A DNA stretch of 64,000 nt from the NCBI RefSeq assembly GCF_004022565.1, contig NZ_CP022987.1, positions 1 through 64,000 of the forward strand, written 5' to 3'. How positions within the stretch are numbered: the stretch's first letter is position 1; the number at the start of each line of letters is the position of its first letter. Source of the stretch: Pollutimonas thiosulfatoxidans. GTDB taxonomy: Bacteria > Pseudomonadota > Gammaproteobacteria > Burkholderiales > Burkholderiaceae_B. The notes below the pieces were generated by a model, which ran no database searches, was not told the origin of the DNA, and was given only the letters and a program-made list of their open reading frames with translations. The translations under genes and the position numbers were made by a program. This document shows positions 46,252-53,180 of the stretch, piece after piece.

Positions 46252-47174
46252 AACAAGACTACATTGAGACAGTTCGTCTACTGATCGATATTGCGCCCGA
46301 TATATTCGAGTCGCCCCGTTTTGCCATGAAAGGCGGAACCGCGCTGAATCTATTCTTGCAAGACATGCCGCGTCTTTCCGTGGATATCGATGTGGTGTTT
46401 GTCGATCACACGCTGAGCCGTGACGATGCGCTGCAGGCCATTGCCAGTGATCTGCATGACGCTTGTGTACGTCTTGAGCAGCGCGGCTATGACGTTGCTA
46501 TTCCCAAAAGGCCTGGTGGTGAAGACGTGACGCTGTTTGTTCGATCTGACATGGCCGAAGTGAAGGTGGAGGTCAATCCGATTTTTCGGGGTGTACTGCT
46601 GTCTATAGAGAACGTTTCTCTCGCGTCTGCTGCGCAGACCTTGTTCACGGCAAACATCACCGTGCCTATGCTGGCGCGCGCGGAAGTCTATGGCGGAAAA
46701 CTAGTGGCGGCCATGGATCGCCAGCATCCCAGGGATATCTTCGATGTCCTGAAAATGTACGAGACCTTTGGCCTGGAGGCGAATTTTGTGGACTGTTTTG
46801 TGGCGTATCTTGCCGGTCATAATCGACCCGTTCATGAAGTGCTTTTTAGCGCGGATGCACCGTTTGAGGCGGTCTACAACAACCACTTCCGAGGCATGAC
46901 CCGCGAAGAGATTGCGCTGGACACTTTGCTGCAGACTCGTAGTCGGTTGAAGCAGGACTTGCCCAATGCGCTCACGTCCAAGCATAAAGACTTCCTCTTG
47001 TCGTTAGTGAAAGGCGAGCCCGCGTGGGAGCTTATGCCTTTTCCAAACTTGAGGAATCTGCCAGCCTTGAAGTGGAAGTTGCTTAACCTGAAGAAGCTGA
47101 AGGCCGCAAAGCCAGAGGTCTTTAGCCTGCAGCATGACTTGCTGCAAGAGCGACTTGATTCGATTCGGAATTGA
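46248..47174 (+). CDS. abiEii: Nucleotidyltransferase toxin, AbiEii/AbiGii family
   Basis: 308 aa from the ATG at 46248. The nucleotidyltransferase motif is MKGGTALNLFLQDMPRLSVDIDVVF (GG...DID), with AEVKVEVNPIFRG carrying a further strand, and ARAEVYGGKLVAAMDRQHPRDIFDVLKMYE carrying the motif III/IV lysine and aspartate typical of AbiEii. Related toxins (MenT) add nucleotides to tRNA acceptor ends. It forms an abortive-infection and island-stabilising pair with AbiEi. Confidence 0.88.
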   Translation: MKQDYIETVRLLIDIAPDIFESPRFAMKGGTALNLFLQDMPRLSVDIDVVFVDHTLSRDDALQAIASDLHDACVRLEQRGYDVAIPKRPGGEDVTLFVRSDMAEVKVEVNPIFRGVLLSIENVSLASAAQTLFTANITVPMLARAEVYGGKLVAAMDRQHPRDIFDVLKMYETFGLEANFVDCFVAYLAGHNRPVHEVLFSADAPFEAVYNNHFRGMTREEIALDTLLQTRSRLKQDLPNALTSKHKDFLLSLVKGEPAWELMPFPNLRNLPALKWKLLNLKKLKAAKPEVFSLQHDLLQERLDSIRN

Positions 47175-47249
47175 AGCAGGTGTCTAGCCATTAGTGTGTG
47201 ACAAAAACCGGCGACTGCCTATCCTGCCATAGTCCACACACCTCCATTT

Positions 47250-47267
47250 ATTTGGTCATGACCAAAT
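47250..47267. repeat. 18-bp perfect palindrome between abiEii and virB6
   Basis: ATTTGGTCATGACCAAAT is fully symmetric and lies in the 161-bp gap between convergent genes. Symmetric sites of this kind bind dimeric proteins. No adjacent regulator obviously matches it, and its role is unknown. Confidence 0.5.
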
Positions 47268-47282
47268 GCGCTACCTAATAGA

Positions 47283-47326
47283 GCAAGACAGTTTCAGCGC
47301 AAATCGGTACGCTGAAACTGTCTTGC
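47283..47326. terminator. Strong bidirectional hairpin between abiEii and virB6
   Basis: Perfect 17-bp arms (47283-47299 and 47310-47326; GCAAGACAGTTTCAGCG and complement) with a 10-nt loop, in the gap between convergent genes and 10 bp before the virB6 stop. The stem is very stable, but T-tracts are absent. The right arm and its flank (47308-47325) are identical over 18 bp to part of the relaxase coding sequence at 50105-50122. Confidence 0.65.
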
Positions 47327-47335
47327 AGCGTAGCG

Positions 47336-48418
47336 TTATTTGGAAGCCTTGCCGCCTTTGGCGCGGCCCCAGTTCTTGCCCATGTTCTGCATGACATGTT
47401 GCCGATAGGCCGGGTTCCACATGGTGTTTCCCGCTACAAGGTGGTTTAGTCGGCCACCTGTGACCATCATCCCAGACTGCATATCTCGTCGCGTACTGGA
47501 TCCGTTGATAGCTCTTCCTGCGCTACGCAGCGGAGCCGCTGCACCTGACGCCATGCCACGCAAGGTAACTGCGGCGCTGCTAATGCCTCCGGCTAGTTGT
47601 CCTGCGACGCTATTCATTTCGCCCAACAGCCAGAACATGACAATTGTGTAGGTAATCAGTATCAGAGACGTGAATAGCGGATTCTGCTTACTGTCTAAGT
47701 CAACACTGTTGATCAAGGCATCGAATCCTTTAAAGGCAAGCCCCATGACGGCGGCGATAAGGGCAATTCGCAGCATGTAGGTCATAGCTTGCCCAAGCCA
47801 GCTATCGAAAAACTTGGCTGTGACTGGAAACATCAAAGCCATGATGAAAAAGGGACCAATACCAAGCAGGATGGTTAGGCCAGTCATGGCAACCACGATC
47901 AAGCCGCCGGCTGGTACAGCGATAAGGCCGGTTGCTATCGCAATGATGGCGGCGTTTAACATCTCACCAATTGCAGTCCCGCCCTCCGACCACCAGCTAC
48001 GATTGCCCGCCCGCTCCCAAAGGTCGGCAGCAATACCCCAGCCTTTGCCTAAAGCGCTATCCACCACTTCGTAAACAGAGTTAGGTTCCGTGGTGGCATC
48101 AGCACCCGCAAAGGCGGCTGTAAAGCCTGTTTGCAACGACTGGAGCCCGCCGACTATCCATTCCGAATACATATCAACGTTAAGGGCGAAGGCAGAAATA
48201 AAAATAAGCTTCACGCAGGTTTTCAGGAAATTTGACATGGGCTGTTCAACGTACCCCCATCCGATCATGTAGCCCATGACGGTAAGGTAAAGCGTGGCAC
48301 AACCTACAGCGAAAAGAGTGAACGCGGTTATCACACTCCCTGCAGTGACAGTGATGAATGAGCTTAAGGCCGTATCAAGAGGGCCGCCAATAAATTGGAA
48401 AATGGTTGGCCCGTTCAT
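47336..48418 (-). CDS. virB6: TrbL/VirB6-family conjugation membrane protein
   Basis: 360 aa from the ATG at 48418, with AAGGA 5 bp upstream. It has multiple hydrophobic helices (VITAFTLFAVGCATLYLTVMGYMIG; LIAVPAGGLIVVAMTGLTILLGIGPFFIMALMF; SLILITYTIVMFWLLGEM) and the central FDSWLGQAMTYMLRIAL region typical of VirB6/TrbL inner-membrane channels of type IV secretion systems. It is the last gene of the mob unit. No VirB4, VirB8, VirB9, VirB10, VirB11 or VirD4 is present in the island. Confidence 0.8.
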   Translation of the reverse strand: MNGPTIFQFIGGPLDTALSSFITVTAGSVITAFTLFAVGCATLYLTVMGYMIGWGYVEQPMSNFLKTCVKLIFISAFALNVDMYSEWIVGGLQSLQTGFTAAFAGADATTEPNSVYEVVDSALGKGWGIAADLWERAGNRSWWSEGGTAIGEMLNAAIIAIATGLIAVPAGGLIVVAMTGLTILLGIGPFFIMALMFPVTAKFFDSWLGQAMTYMLRIALIAAVMGLAFKGFDALINSVDLDSKQNPLFTSLILITYTIVMFWLLGEMNSVAGQLAGGISSAAVTLRGMASGAAAPLRSAGRAINGSSTRRDMQSGMMVTGGRLNHLVAGNTMWNPAYRQHVMQNMGKNWGRAKGGKASK

Positions 48419-48419
48419 G

Positions 48420-48683
48420 TCAGTCCTTATTTTTGCCAAAATCAGCTGTGCTGGGCGTCAGCCATCCTCGTCGTGATAGCGCTTTTTCGTTATCGGCTTG
48501 CTTTGCATTCACGCAGTTAGGCGCCAAGGCTAGTTCGCCTGGATTGGCTTTGCACTTGATGATCATCGCCTTCCGTTCAGTGTCTTGCGATTTATACCAA
48601 TCGACCGTTTGTACGACTTCTTTTTCGCCGCAACCGACTAATGTCGCGATAACGAACAAGAGTGGGGTGATTAGAGCTCTCAT
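48420..48683 (-). CDS. eexN: EexN-like entry-exclusion lipoprotein
   Basis: 87 aa lipoprotein with a lipobox (TLVGC, Cys about residue 18) and the EexN body VQTVDWYKSQDTERKAMIIKCKANPGELALAPNCVNAKQAD. EexN proteins prevent redundant conjugative entry by acting at the recipient envelope. Its usual place between virB5 and virB6 is kept here. The stop sits just before the virB6 start. Confidence 0.8.
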   Translation of the reverse strand: MRALITPLLFVIATLVGCGEKEVVQTVDWYKSQDTERKAMIIKCKANPGELALAPNCVNAKQADNEKALSRRGWLTPSTADFGKNKD

Positions 48684-48691
48684 CTTCTGGC

Positions 48692-49141
48692 TTACCGGTA
48701 TTTGGTCGTGTCATTGGTTTCTGCGTCCTGCATGACCGTCAATGCATGGTTAAGCTCGGCGGCGTCGATCAGGCGTAGGGCGGCCACGGTGCGCAATGCG
48801 CTTTCTCTACTGCCTGCCCAATGGCCAGAAAAACGTCCACCATTGCGCCCCAAGATAGAGATGCAGACGCACAGGCAAGCAAGGGATAGGAACGCAGCCA
48901 GTAGCGGCGATAAGTTCTTCGGTTGATCCGGGAGTGTGATTCCTACCCATAAGGCCAGGGCGATGACGAAGGGCAGGCAAGCGAATACTGCTGCGAGGAT
49001 ATCCCGCTGAAGCATGAAAGGTGCACGCCGTCCTATCTCTCGCATGAAACCCATTCGGCTGATACAGGCCCAGAATCGCCACATTGATTGCAATAGAAAA
49101 AAGACGACGATAAGGATGGGGATTTGGATGTATGAAATCAT
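48692..49141 (-). CDS. Membrane protein of the mobilisation operon, function unknown
   Basis: 150 aa from the ATG at 49141; a TTG 33 bp upstream would overlap virB5. Three hydrophobic segments: IPILIVVFFLLQSMWRFW, ILAAVFACLPFVIALALWVGI, and LAAFLSLACLCVCISILG, followed by a soluble C-terminal tail. Proteins of this size recur between virB5 and eexN in IncP/IncX-like loci but have no assigned function known to me. Tight spacing makes it part of the same transcript. Confidence 0.6.
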   Translation of the reverse strand: MISYIQIPILIVVFFLLQSMWRFWACISRMGFMREIGRRAPFMLQRDILAAVFACLPFVIALALWVGITLPDQPKNLSPLLAAFLSLACLCVCISILGRNGGRFSGHWAGSRESALRTVAALRLIDAAELNHALTVMQDAETNDTTKYR

Positions 49142-49149
49142 AGGTTTTC

Positions 49150-49860
49150 TTAGTTGATCGTTGGTTGAATCCAACCGCGCCGGGCGTTGGCTTTTGCATT
49201 GATTTCTTTCTGACGCTGTTGCTGTACGCGGTCTTCAGCATTGGCTACCATCTGGTACATCTGAAGTTTGGTTTGCTCGTTCTGAATCAGGGCTTGTTCA
49301 GCAGTGAGTCGGCCTTGTAGCTCTGCAATCGCTTTCGGGTCTGGCGTTTGATCAATTTTTGCCATAAGTTGGTCAATCTGATCGATCCGCGACTTGGCCT
49401 TGTCATAGGCATCCAGGGCAAAGCCTTTGTCTTGTGCCCCTTTTACGGCTTGAGTCTCGCAGGCCATTCGCTGCTGGGTAATCGTCAGGTGCTGGCAGCC
49501 GTCATAAACCTTGTTTTGGTCGTAGACCATAAGGCCTGTGCCGGAAAGCCCGGCATAGCCGTTGTGCTTGACCGAGTCGTAGACTGTTTGCCAGTCGTCC
49601 GGAAGATAGTCGCGTAACTCAGCATTATTCAGAATCTGGCCAAGGTTGCGGGATCCAGTCACAGATGCATACTGCTGTTTAAGCTGGTCTATCTGCGTAA
49701 TCATCTGGTCATACTGAATTTTCCATTTCGCAACGGTTTCAAGCTGGTTCGTGACCTGCTGCGCAATAGAGGCGCTATCCGTAACGGGTATCTGTGCAAT
49801 GACGGGTGATGAAAGTAGTATGCCCAACGCAATGGTCAGAACACGTGAAGGTTTTCTCAT
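49150..49860 (-). CDS. virB5: VirB5-like type IV pilus-tip/adhesin protein
   Basis: 236 aa with a signal peptide (VLTIALGILLSSPVIAQ). The mature protein is largely helical and coiled-coil (QVTNQLETVAKWKIQYDQMITQIDQLKQQY; AEQALIQNEQTKLQMYQMVANAEDRVQQQRQKEINAK), with a central Cys pair (DGCQHL...RMACET), the layout of VirB5/TrbJ proteins. It normally sits at the pilus tip and contacts recipients. Here it is kept without most secretion genes. Confidence 0.8.
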   Translation of the reverse strand: MRKPSRVLTIALGILLSSPVIAQIPVTDSASIAQQVTNQLETVAKWKIQYDQMITQIDQLKQQYASVTGSRNLGQILNNAELRDYLPDDWQTVYDSVKHNGYAGLSGTGLMVYDQNKVYDGCQHLTITQQRMACETQAVKGAQDKGFALDAYDKAKSRIDQIDQLMAKIDQTPDPKAIAELQGRLTAEQALIQNEQTKLQMYQMVANAEDRVQQQRQKEINAKANARRGWIQPTIN

Positions 49861-49885
49861 GAGAAATTCTCCTGGGATGAAACGA

Positions 49886-50893
49886 CTACCGGCTTTTGTC
49901 TGCCAAATCGGAATGTGAGAGGGAAGATCGTGTGTCAGCGAGCTTGTCGTCGCGGTCGAGGGTGCGTGACTTAGCCTTTAGAAATTGAAGGACAGGCATT
50001 TTGGCGACGAACCGTGTGATATCGAGCGCAAGTTGACGGTCTGCTGCGTCTCCGGAGCTGAGAGCTCGGGCGATCTTTCCGTAGACGTGAAGTGCTTTCT
50101 TGGTTACGCTGAAACTGTCTTGGAGTCGGCTTTTTACTGGCTGGTTTTTTGCCTCAATTTCCGGGGCTTCCCGCTGCTGCTTATGTAGAGCTGTCTGTTT
50201 TACCGGGCCTCGTATAGCGCCACGCGCTGTGCGAGGAGTAGCATTTGCCTCGATCCCGCGCTGACGTAACGCCTCAGCAAAACCCTCCCTCCATCGCTGT
50301 AAATCGGCCTTGCGTGGGTTCAGTCGCGTCCCGTCAAAACCCAAGGACTTTACGCAAAGATGTACGTGTGGGTGACGCTCATCGTCGTGTGCCGCAAAAA
50401 CATAAGCATGGTTGCTGCTGAACTCTGTAGCCGCAAATGCACGAGCAGCATCATTGACCGATGTTCTGTTTGTTCCTGGGGGCATGGACAGGACGATGTT
50501 GAATGCCTCTTTGTGCTGTGCCTCTTCGGGTATGCCGTACTGGCCGTATTTCCATTCGTCTCGCAGATCGCGTACCGCTTCGCGGCCGGTAATAAGCTGT
50601 CCCTCTTCATTTTCCAGATCAACCAGGCCATTGCGTGATATGTAGTCCAGGTGTGCCTTGATCTGTCGCATACCTTTGCCGCCGCCAGATATTTTCACCA
50701 TGACTTCTGGTGCATTGCGAGAGGCAAGCGACAATTTTTCCCGAATCCTGGCGCTTCTCGTCCCTCCGGTCTGCTTGTGCGAGTGTGAGACTGCGGATCG
50801 GGTAATGGTTCGTTTACCTATCCGTCCTTTAACCTGTGGGTAGAAGATGCGTTCTCCCCAATCCTTCAATACGCCGTCGATAACCTGGCTCAT
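49886..50893 (-). CDS. mobA: MOBP-family relaxase (MobA/TraI-like)
   Basis: 335 aa from the ATG at 50893 (4-bp overlap with mobC). The relaxase core is clear: a candidate catalytic Tyr84 (AHLDYISRNG), and the HUH-type metal motif HPHVHLCVK with His174-176-178 in context AAHDDERHPHVH. It would nick oriT and pilot the strand into a recipient. The C-terminal part (residues 240-335) is a helical domain without primase or helicase motifs. The 18 bp at 50105-50122 recur in the hairpin at 47308. Confidence 0.88.
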   Translation of the reverse strand: MSQVIDGVLKDWGERIFYPQVKGRIGKRTITRSAVSHSHKQTGGTRSARIREKLSLASRNAPEVMVKISGGGKGMRQIKAHLDYISRNGLVDLENEEGQLITGREAVRDLRDEWKYGQYGIPEEAQHKEAFNIVLSMPPGTNRTSVNDAARAFAATEFSSNHAYVFAAHDDERHPHVHLCVKSLGFDGTRLNPRKADLQRWREGFAEALRQRGIEANATPRTARGAIRGPVKQTALHKQQREAPEIEAKNQPVKSRLQDSFSVTKKALHVYGKIARALSSGDAADRQLALDITRFVAKMPVLQFLKAKSRTLDRDDKLADTRSSLSHSDLADKSR

Positions 50894-51435
50894 TTCACTG
50901 TCCACCGGTCGATGTTGGCACGCATGACGCCAGTTACTTGTGCCGTGTGAGTTGCGATATGGCGGCTTAAATTTTCAATCTGTTCAGTCTTTAACCGTTC
51001 ATGGGCTCCCGGATTCGTATTGATCTGGCGTGCTATTTGGTTAAGATTCCGCCCAAGGGCAAGCAGGCGTGAGTTGGATTCGCCCAAGACCCGTAGCTCC
51101 TCCATACCGAGTTGAGGCCGTGCGACCAGGTTGGCACGTATCAAATTGATTACCCATTGATTTGATGACATGCCCTGTTGCCTGGCGAATTCTTGGATGC
51201 ACAGGTACTCGGATGTCGTCAACCGGATTTCTAATCTCCGTCGAGTAAGGTCTGCGTGCTCCTGAAGCTCAGTTAGTTTGCCTAAGGGTGAAGCCTGCTC
51301 GCCTTTTGCCATTAAGTGTCCAATTACCTGGCGGATGCCACGGCTGGGCGTCGTGCCGTATCTGATGCAGTGCTCCACCCAGAGCTGCTTCAATTCCTTA
51401 CCAAGACGTACGCTAAGCATCGGGCTATTGCTCAT
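50890..51435 (-). CDS. mobC: MobC-like relaxosome accessory protein
   Basis: 181 aa. The C-terminal motif LRVLGESNSRLLALGRNLNQIARQINTNP is the MobC (Bac_mobilization) hallmark. A ribbon-helix-helix-like segment lies near 70-105 (RRRLEIRLTTSEYLCIQEFARQQGMSSNQWVINLIRANL). It binds oriT and helps the relaxase melt DNA. It overlaps both neighbours by 4 bp, so the mob operon is translationally coupled. Confidence 0.85.
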   Translation of the reverse strand: MSNSPMLSVRLGKELKQLWVEHCIRYGTTPSRGIRQVIGHLMAKGEQASPLGKLTELQEHADLTRRRLEIRLTTSEYLCIQEFARQQGMSSNQWVINLIRANLVARPQLGMEELRVLGESNSRLLALGRNLNQIARQINTNPGAHERLKTEQIENLSRHIATHTAQVTGVMRANIDRWTVK

Positions 51436-52256
51436 GACGACCGCCGTTTGCCTTTAAGCATTTCTTGAATACTGGCTAGTTGCGCTAAGGCGAAGTCCGG
51501 GCTTGCTGCTGGTACTTGGGGCGCTTCGTCTTCTTGCTTTTCTCTTGTACCGCGCATTGCGATTTTCGCAGCGCCGCAAGGGTTGAATTCACCTTGCCGA
51601 TACTTCTTCAATAAACCGTAGAACCACCGTGCTGGCGTTGTGCGAATTGTTCCCGCCGACTCTATTGCGGCGCTGAGCTCGTCCAATAGGCTCTGGGCGT
51701 CTTCCAGTGGTACGTCTCGTAAAGCATTGCTAATCGCCTTGGCATCGTGTGGCGATAACCTGGCAGGAAGCGATAGCGAAGGTGGTGCATTTGTCTCGTT
51801 ATCGCTTGGCGTTGTAGTAGTATTTTTTTTATTTAGTACTTGTTCTGTATTAGTATTTAGTAGCGTCGGCTTTTCCGTTTCCGGTTTCTCCGTAGTCGGA
51901 TTTACCGTGGTCGGGTTTTCCGAACGTGGTGGTTCGCTGTCCTGTTGAGGGATGTTTGGTTCATCTGTAATTTCCCATGATGTGCTGGCAAAACGGCCAC
52001 GCGAGCCTCGTTCTCGTGTGATGGCCAAATAGCCGCAAGCCTCAAGTTCCTTTACCCGTCCGCGTGTCGCGTCCCGTCCGCTTGCCTTCTGTTTGGACAG
52101 ATGGGATAACCGCAGCCGAAAATTGTCTGGCAGGTGGAGGACATACACGAGCAGCCCCAGTCCCCCCCATGACAGTCGTGGATCTCGGATAAGGTCGTTG
52201 GACAGGGCAGTAAAGTCTCGCTTTACTTTTCGTCTGATGATGACGGTATCGGTCAT
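51432..52256 (-). CDS. Winged-helix DNA-binding protein of the mobilisation operon (replication-initiator-like)
   Basis: 274 aa. Residues 10-95 form a winged helix (LSWGGLGLLVYVLHLPDNFRLRLSHLSKQKASGRDATRGRVKELEACGYLAITRERGSRGRF) like those opening plasmid or phage replication proteins. A low-complexity linker follows (NPTTVNPTTEKPETEKPT), then an A8 tract (complement of 51823-51830) and a C-terminal helical domain. It may initiate island replication or regulate the mob operon. It joins mobC by a 4-bp overlap and the small upstream gene by one base. Confidence 0.6.
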   Translation of the reverse strand: MTDTVIIRRKVKRDFTALSNDLIRDPRLSWGGLGLLVYVLHLPDNFRLRLSHLSKQKASGRDATRGRVKELEACGYLAITRERGSRGRFASTSWEITDEPNIPQQDSEPPRSENPTTVNPTTEKPETEKPTLLNTNTEQVLNKKNTTTTPSDNETNAPPSLSLPARLSPHDAKAISNALRDVPLEDAQSLLDELSAAIESAGTIRTTPARWFYGLLKKYRQGEFNPCGAAKIAMRGTREKQEDEAPQVPAASPDFALAQLASIQEMLKGKRRSS

Positions 52257-52483
52257 TAGACTGCTGTCGGGACGTCGAGGTGTAAGGCGTCTTTGACTTG
52301 GAGCGTACGGAAGTACACGCGTCGGCCGACCCGTAACATGGTAGGTTTCAGACGCCGCGACATATCACTATCTGAATAAAGCGCTACCCGTACACCATCG
52401 GGAGAGCGGCCTAAAATACTGGCCACATCTGCAATGCTCATTAATGGTCCGAAACGACCTAATAAGAACTCATCCGTATTCAT
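52256..52483 (-). CDS. Small AlpA/excisionase-like DNA-binding protein
   Basis: 75 aa with a helix-turn-helix (MSIADVASILGRSPDGVRVAL) and a basic wing (RVGRRVYFRTLQVKDAL). It resembles AlpA-like or excisionase-like regulators found at the head of mobilisation operons. It could direct excision or regulate the operon that follows through a TAATG overlap. It is the first gene downstream of the AT-rich 52484-52814 region. Confidence 0.6.
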   Translation of the reverse strand: MNTDEFLLGRFGPLMSIADVASILGRSPDGVRVALYSDSDMSRRLKPTMLRVGRRVYFRTLQVKDALHLDVPTAV

Positions 52484-52814
52484 CTATGCCTGCCGTAGTT
52501 AGCTGTAATTGGGAGTAAGTCTCGACCAAGATCAGAGCCGTGTCAAGCGTTTATGGTTCGTAAGCTGTTGATTTTTAACCAGAATATATCATCTTGGTAT
52601 GCGGTGATTAGCTATTCGCGACAGCCAAAATAGTATGTTTTGGATTTTCGAAAATGGATTGAATCAATTAATTTTTATTAAAAACAAAGGGCTGCAGCCA
52701 TTTAAGTTTTTAGTAAAAAATTTGATTTAAAATTTCTCGAAAAAAACATGTTTTTGTTTTGATACCACAGTCCAGATCGGATAGGGCGATTCAGTGGTAG
52801 AGTTCTGTCCCTGT
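52484..52814. other. AT-rich control region, candidate oriT/promoter zone
   Basis: 331 bp without a gene between the mob operon (leftward) and the island tRNA-Leu (rightward). It contains a nested inverted repeat at 52673-52718, a 12-bp palindrome ATTTTCGAAAAT at 52644-52655 and separated CCAAGAT/ATCTTGG arms. It must hold the promoters of both directions, and is the most likely place for oriT. Confidence 0.5.
52673..52718. repeat. Nested inverted repeat, candidate oriT or operator
   Basis: TTTTATTAAAAAC (52673-52685) and GTTTTTAGTAAAA (52706-52718) are inverted copies with one mismatch. They enclose the 10-bp palindrome GGCTGCAGCC (52690-52699). Placement about 190 bp upstream of the first mob gene fits oriT-type structure, but no nick-site consensus was recognised. 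Confidence 0.4.
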
Positions 52815-53134
52815 GCCCGAGTGGTGAAATTGGTAGACGCAGGGGACTCAGACCAATTTGAGCCCTCATAGAGAAATCCTTGAGGTGAAGCCCGTCAAAC
52901 TCGGTGAAGGCCCTGGACGTTTTGTCCGAGCTAATGCCGAGCCAAGCCTAGAGCCCTACGATTCTGGGAAGGTGTAGAGAGCAGACGGCGGGTACCTAAA
53001 GTCGAGTGACTAAGGTAAAGGCGTGCTCCAGACCACGAACGTTGTTCAGATCAGAACAACGGCGGCGAAAGCCGAAGTGGTAAGAAAATCCCCCGCCGCA
53101 AGGCGTGCCAGTTCGATTCTGGCCTCGGGCACCA
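52815..53134 (+). tRNA. tRNA-Leu(CAA) carried by the island, split by a group I intron
   Basis: 5' exon 52815-52849 (acceptor GCCCGAG, D arm, 5' anticodon stem GGGGA, loop CTC). 3' exon 53085-53134 (loop AAAA, stem TCCCC, long variable arm, T arm, acceptor CTCGGGC, A, encoded CCA). Joined, the loop is CTCAAAA with anticodon CAA. Compared with the chromosomal copy at 58074, the acceptor and T-stem changes are compensatory on both strands, so the gene is probably functional once spliced. The methyltransferase gene starts within 50 bp of its end. Confidence 0.92.
52850..53084 (+). ncRNA. Group I self-splicing intron (IC3-like), 235 nt, in the tRNA-Leu anticodon loop
   Basis: The core closely tracks the Azoarcus tRNA-Ile intron: GTCAAACTCGGTGAAGGCC, then GCCGAGCCAAGCC, GAAGGTGTAGAGAGCAGACGGC and ACCTAAAG in the same order. 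P3 pairs CTCGG with CCGAG. An internal guide GAGCCC can pair with the exon GGG(A)CTC to form P1. The last intron base is the terminal G (53084). It has no ORF. The junction lies between C34 and A35, and the 5' exon ends in C instead of the usual U, so P1 would have a C-G pair at the splice site. Confidence 0.88.
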
Positions 53135-53180
53135 TAACATGCGATCGACAGGCGAGACTAAAGCAGCTAAAATTTGCAAG

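Noticed and set aside
51860..51920. Tandem repeat array of possible regulatory meaning
   Set aside because: It is coding DNA for the Pro-Thr-Glu linker of the winged-helix protein; imperfect 12-15 bp units reflect the amino-acid repeats.
52815..53134. Two separate tRNA fragments or a tRNA-Leu pseudogene
   Set aside because: The insert has group I core elements in the right order and both exons join to a perfect cloverleaf with compensatory changes, so it is an intron-containing gene.
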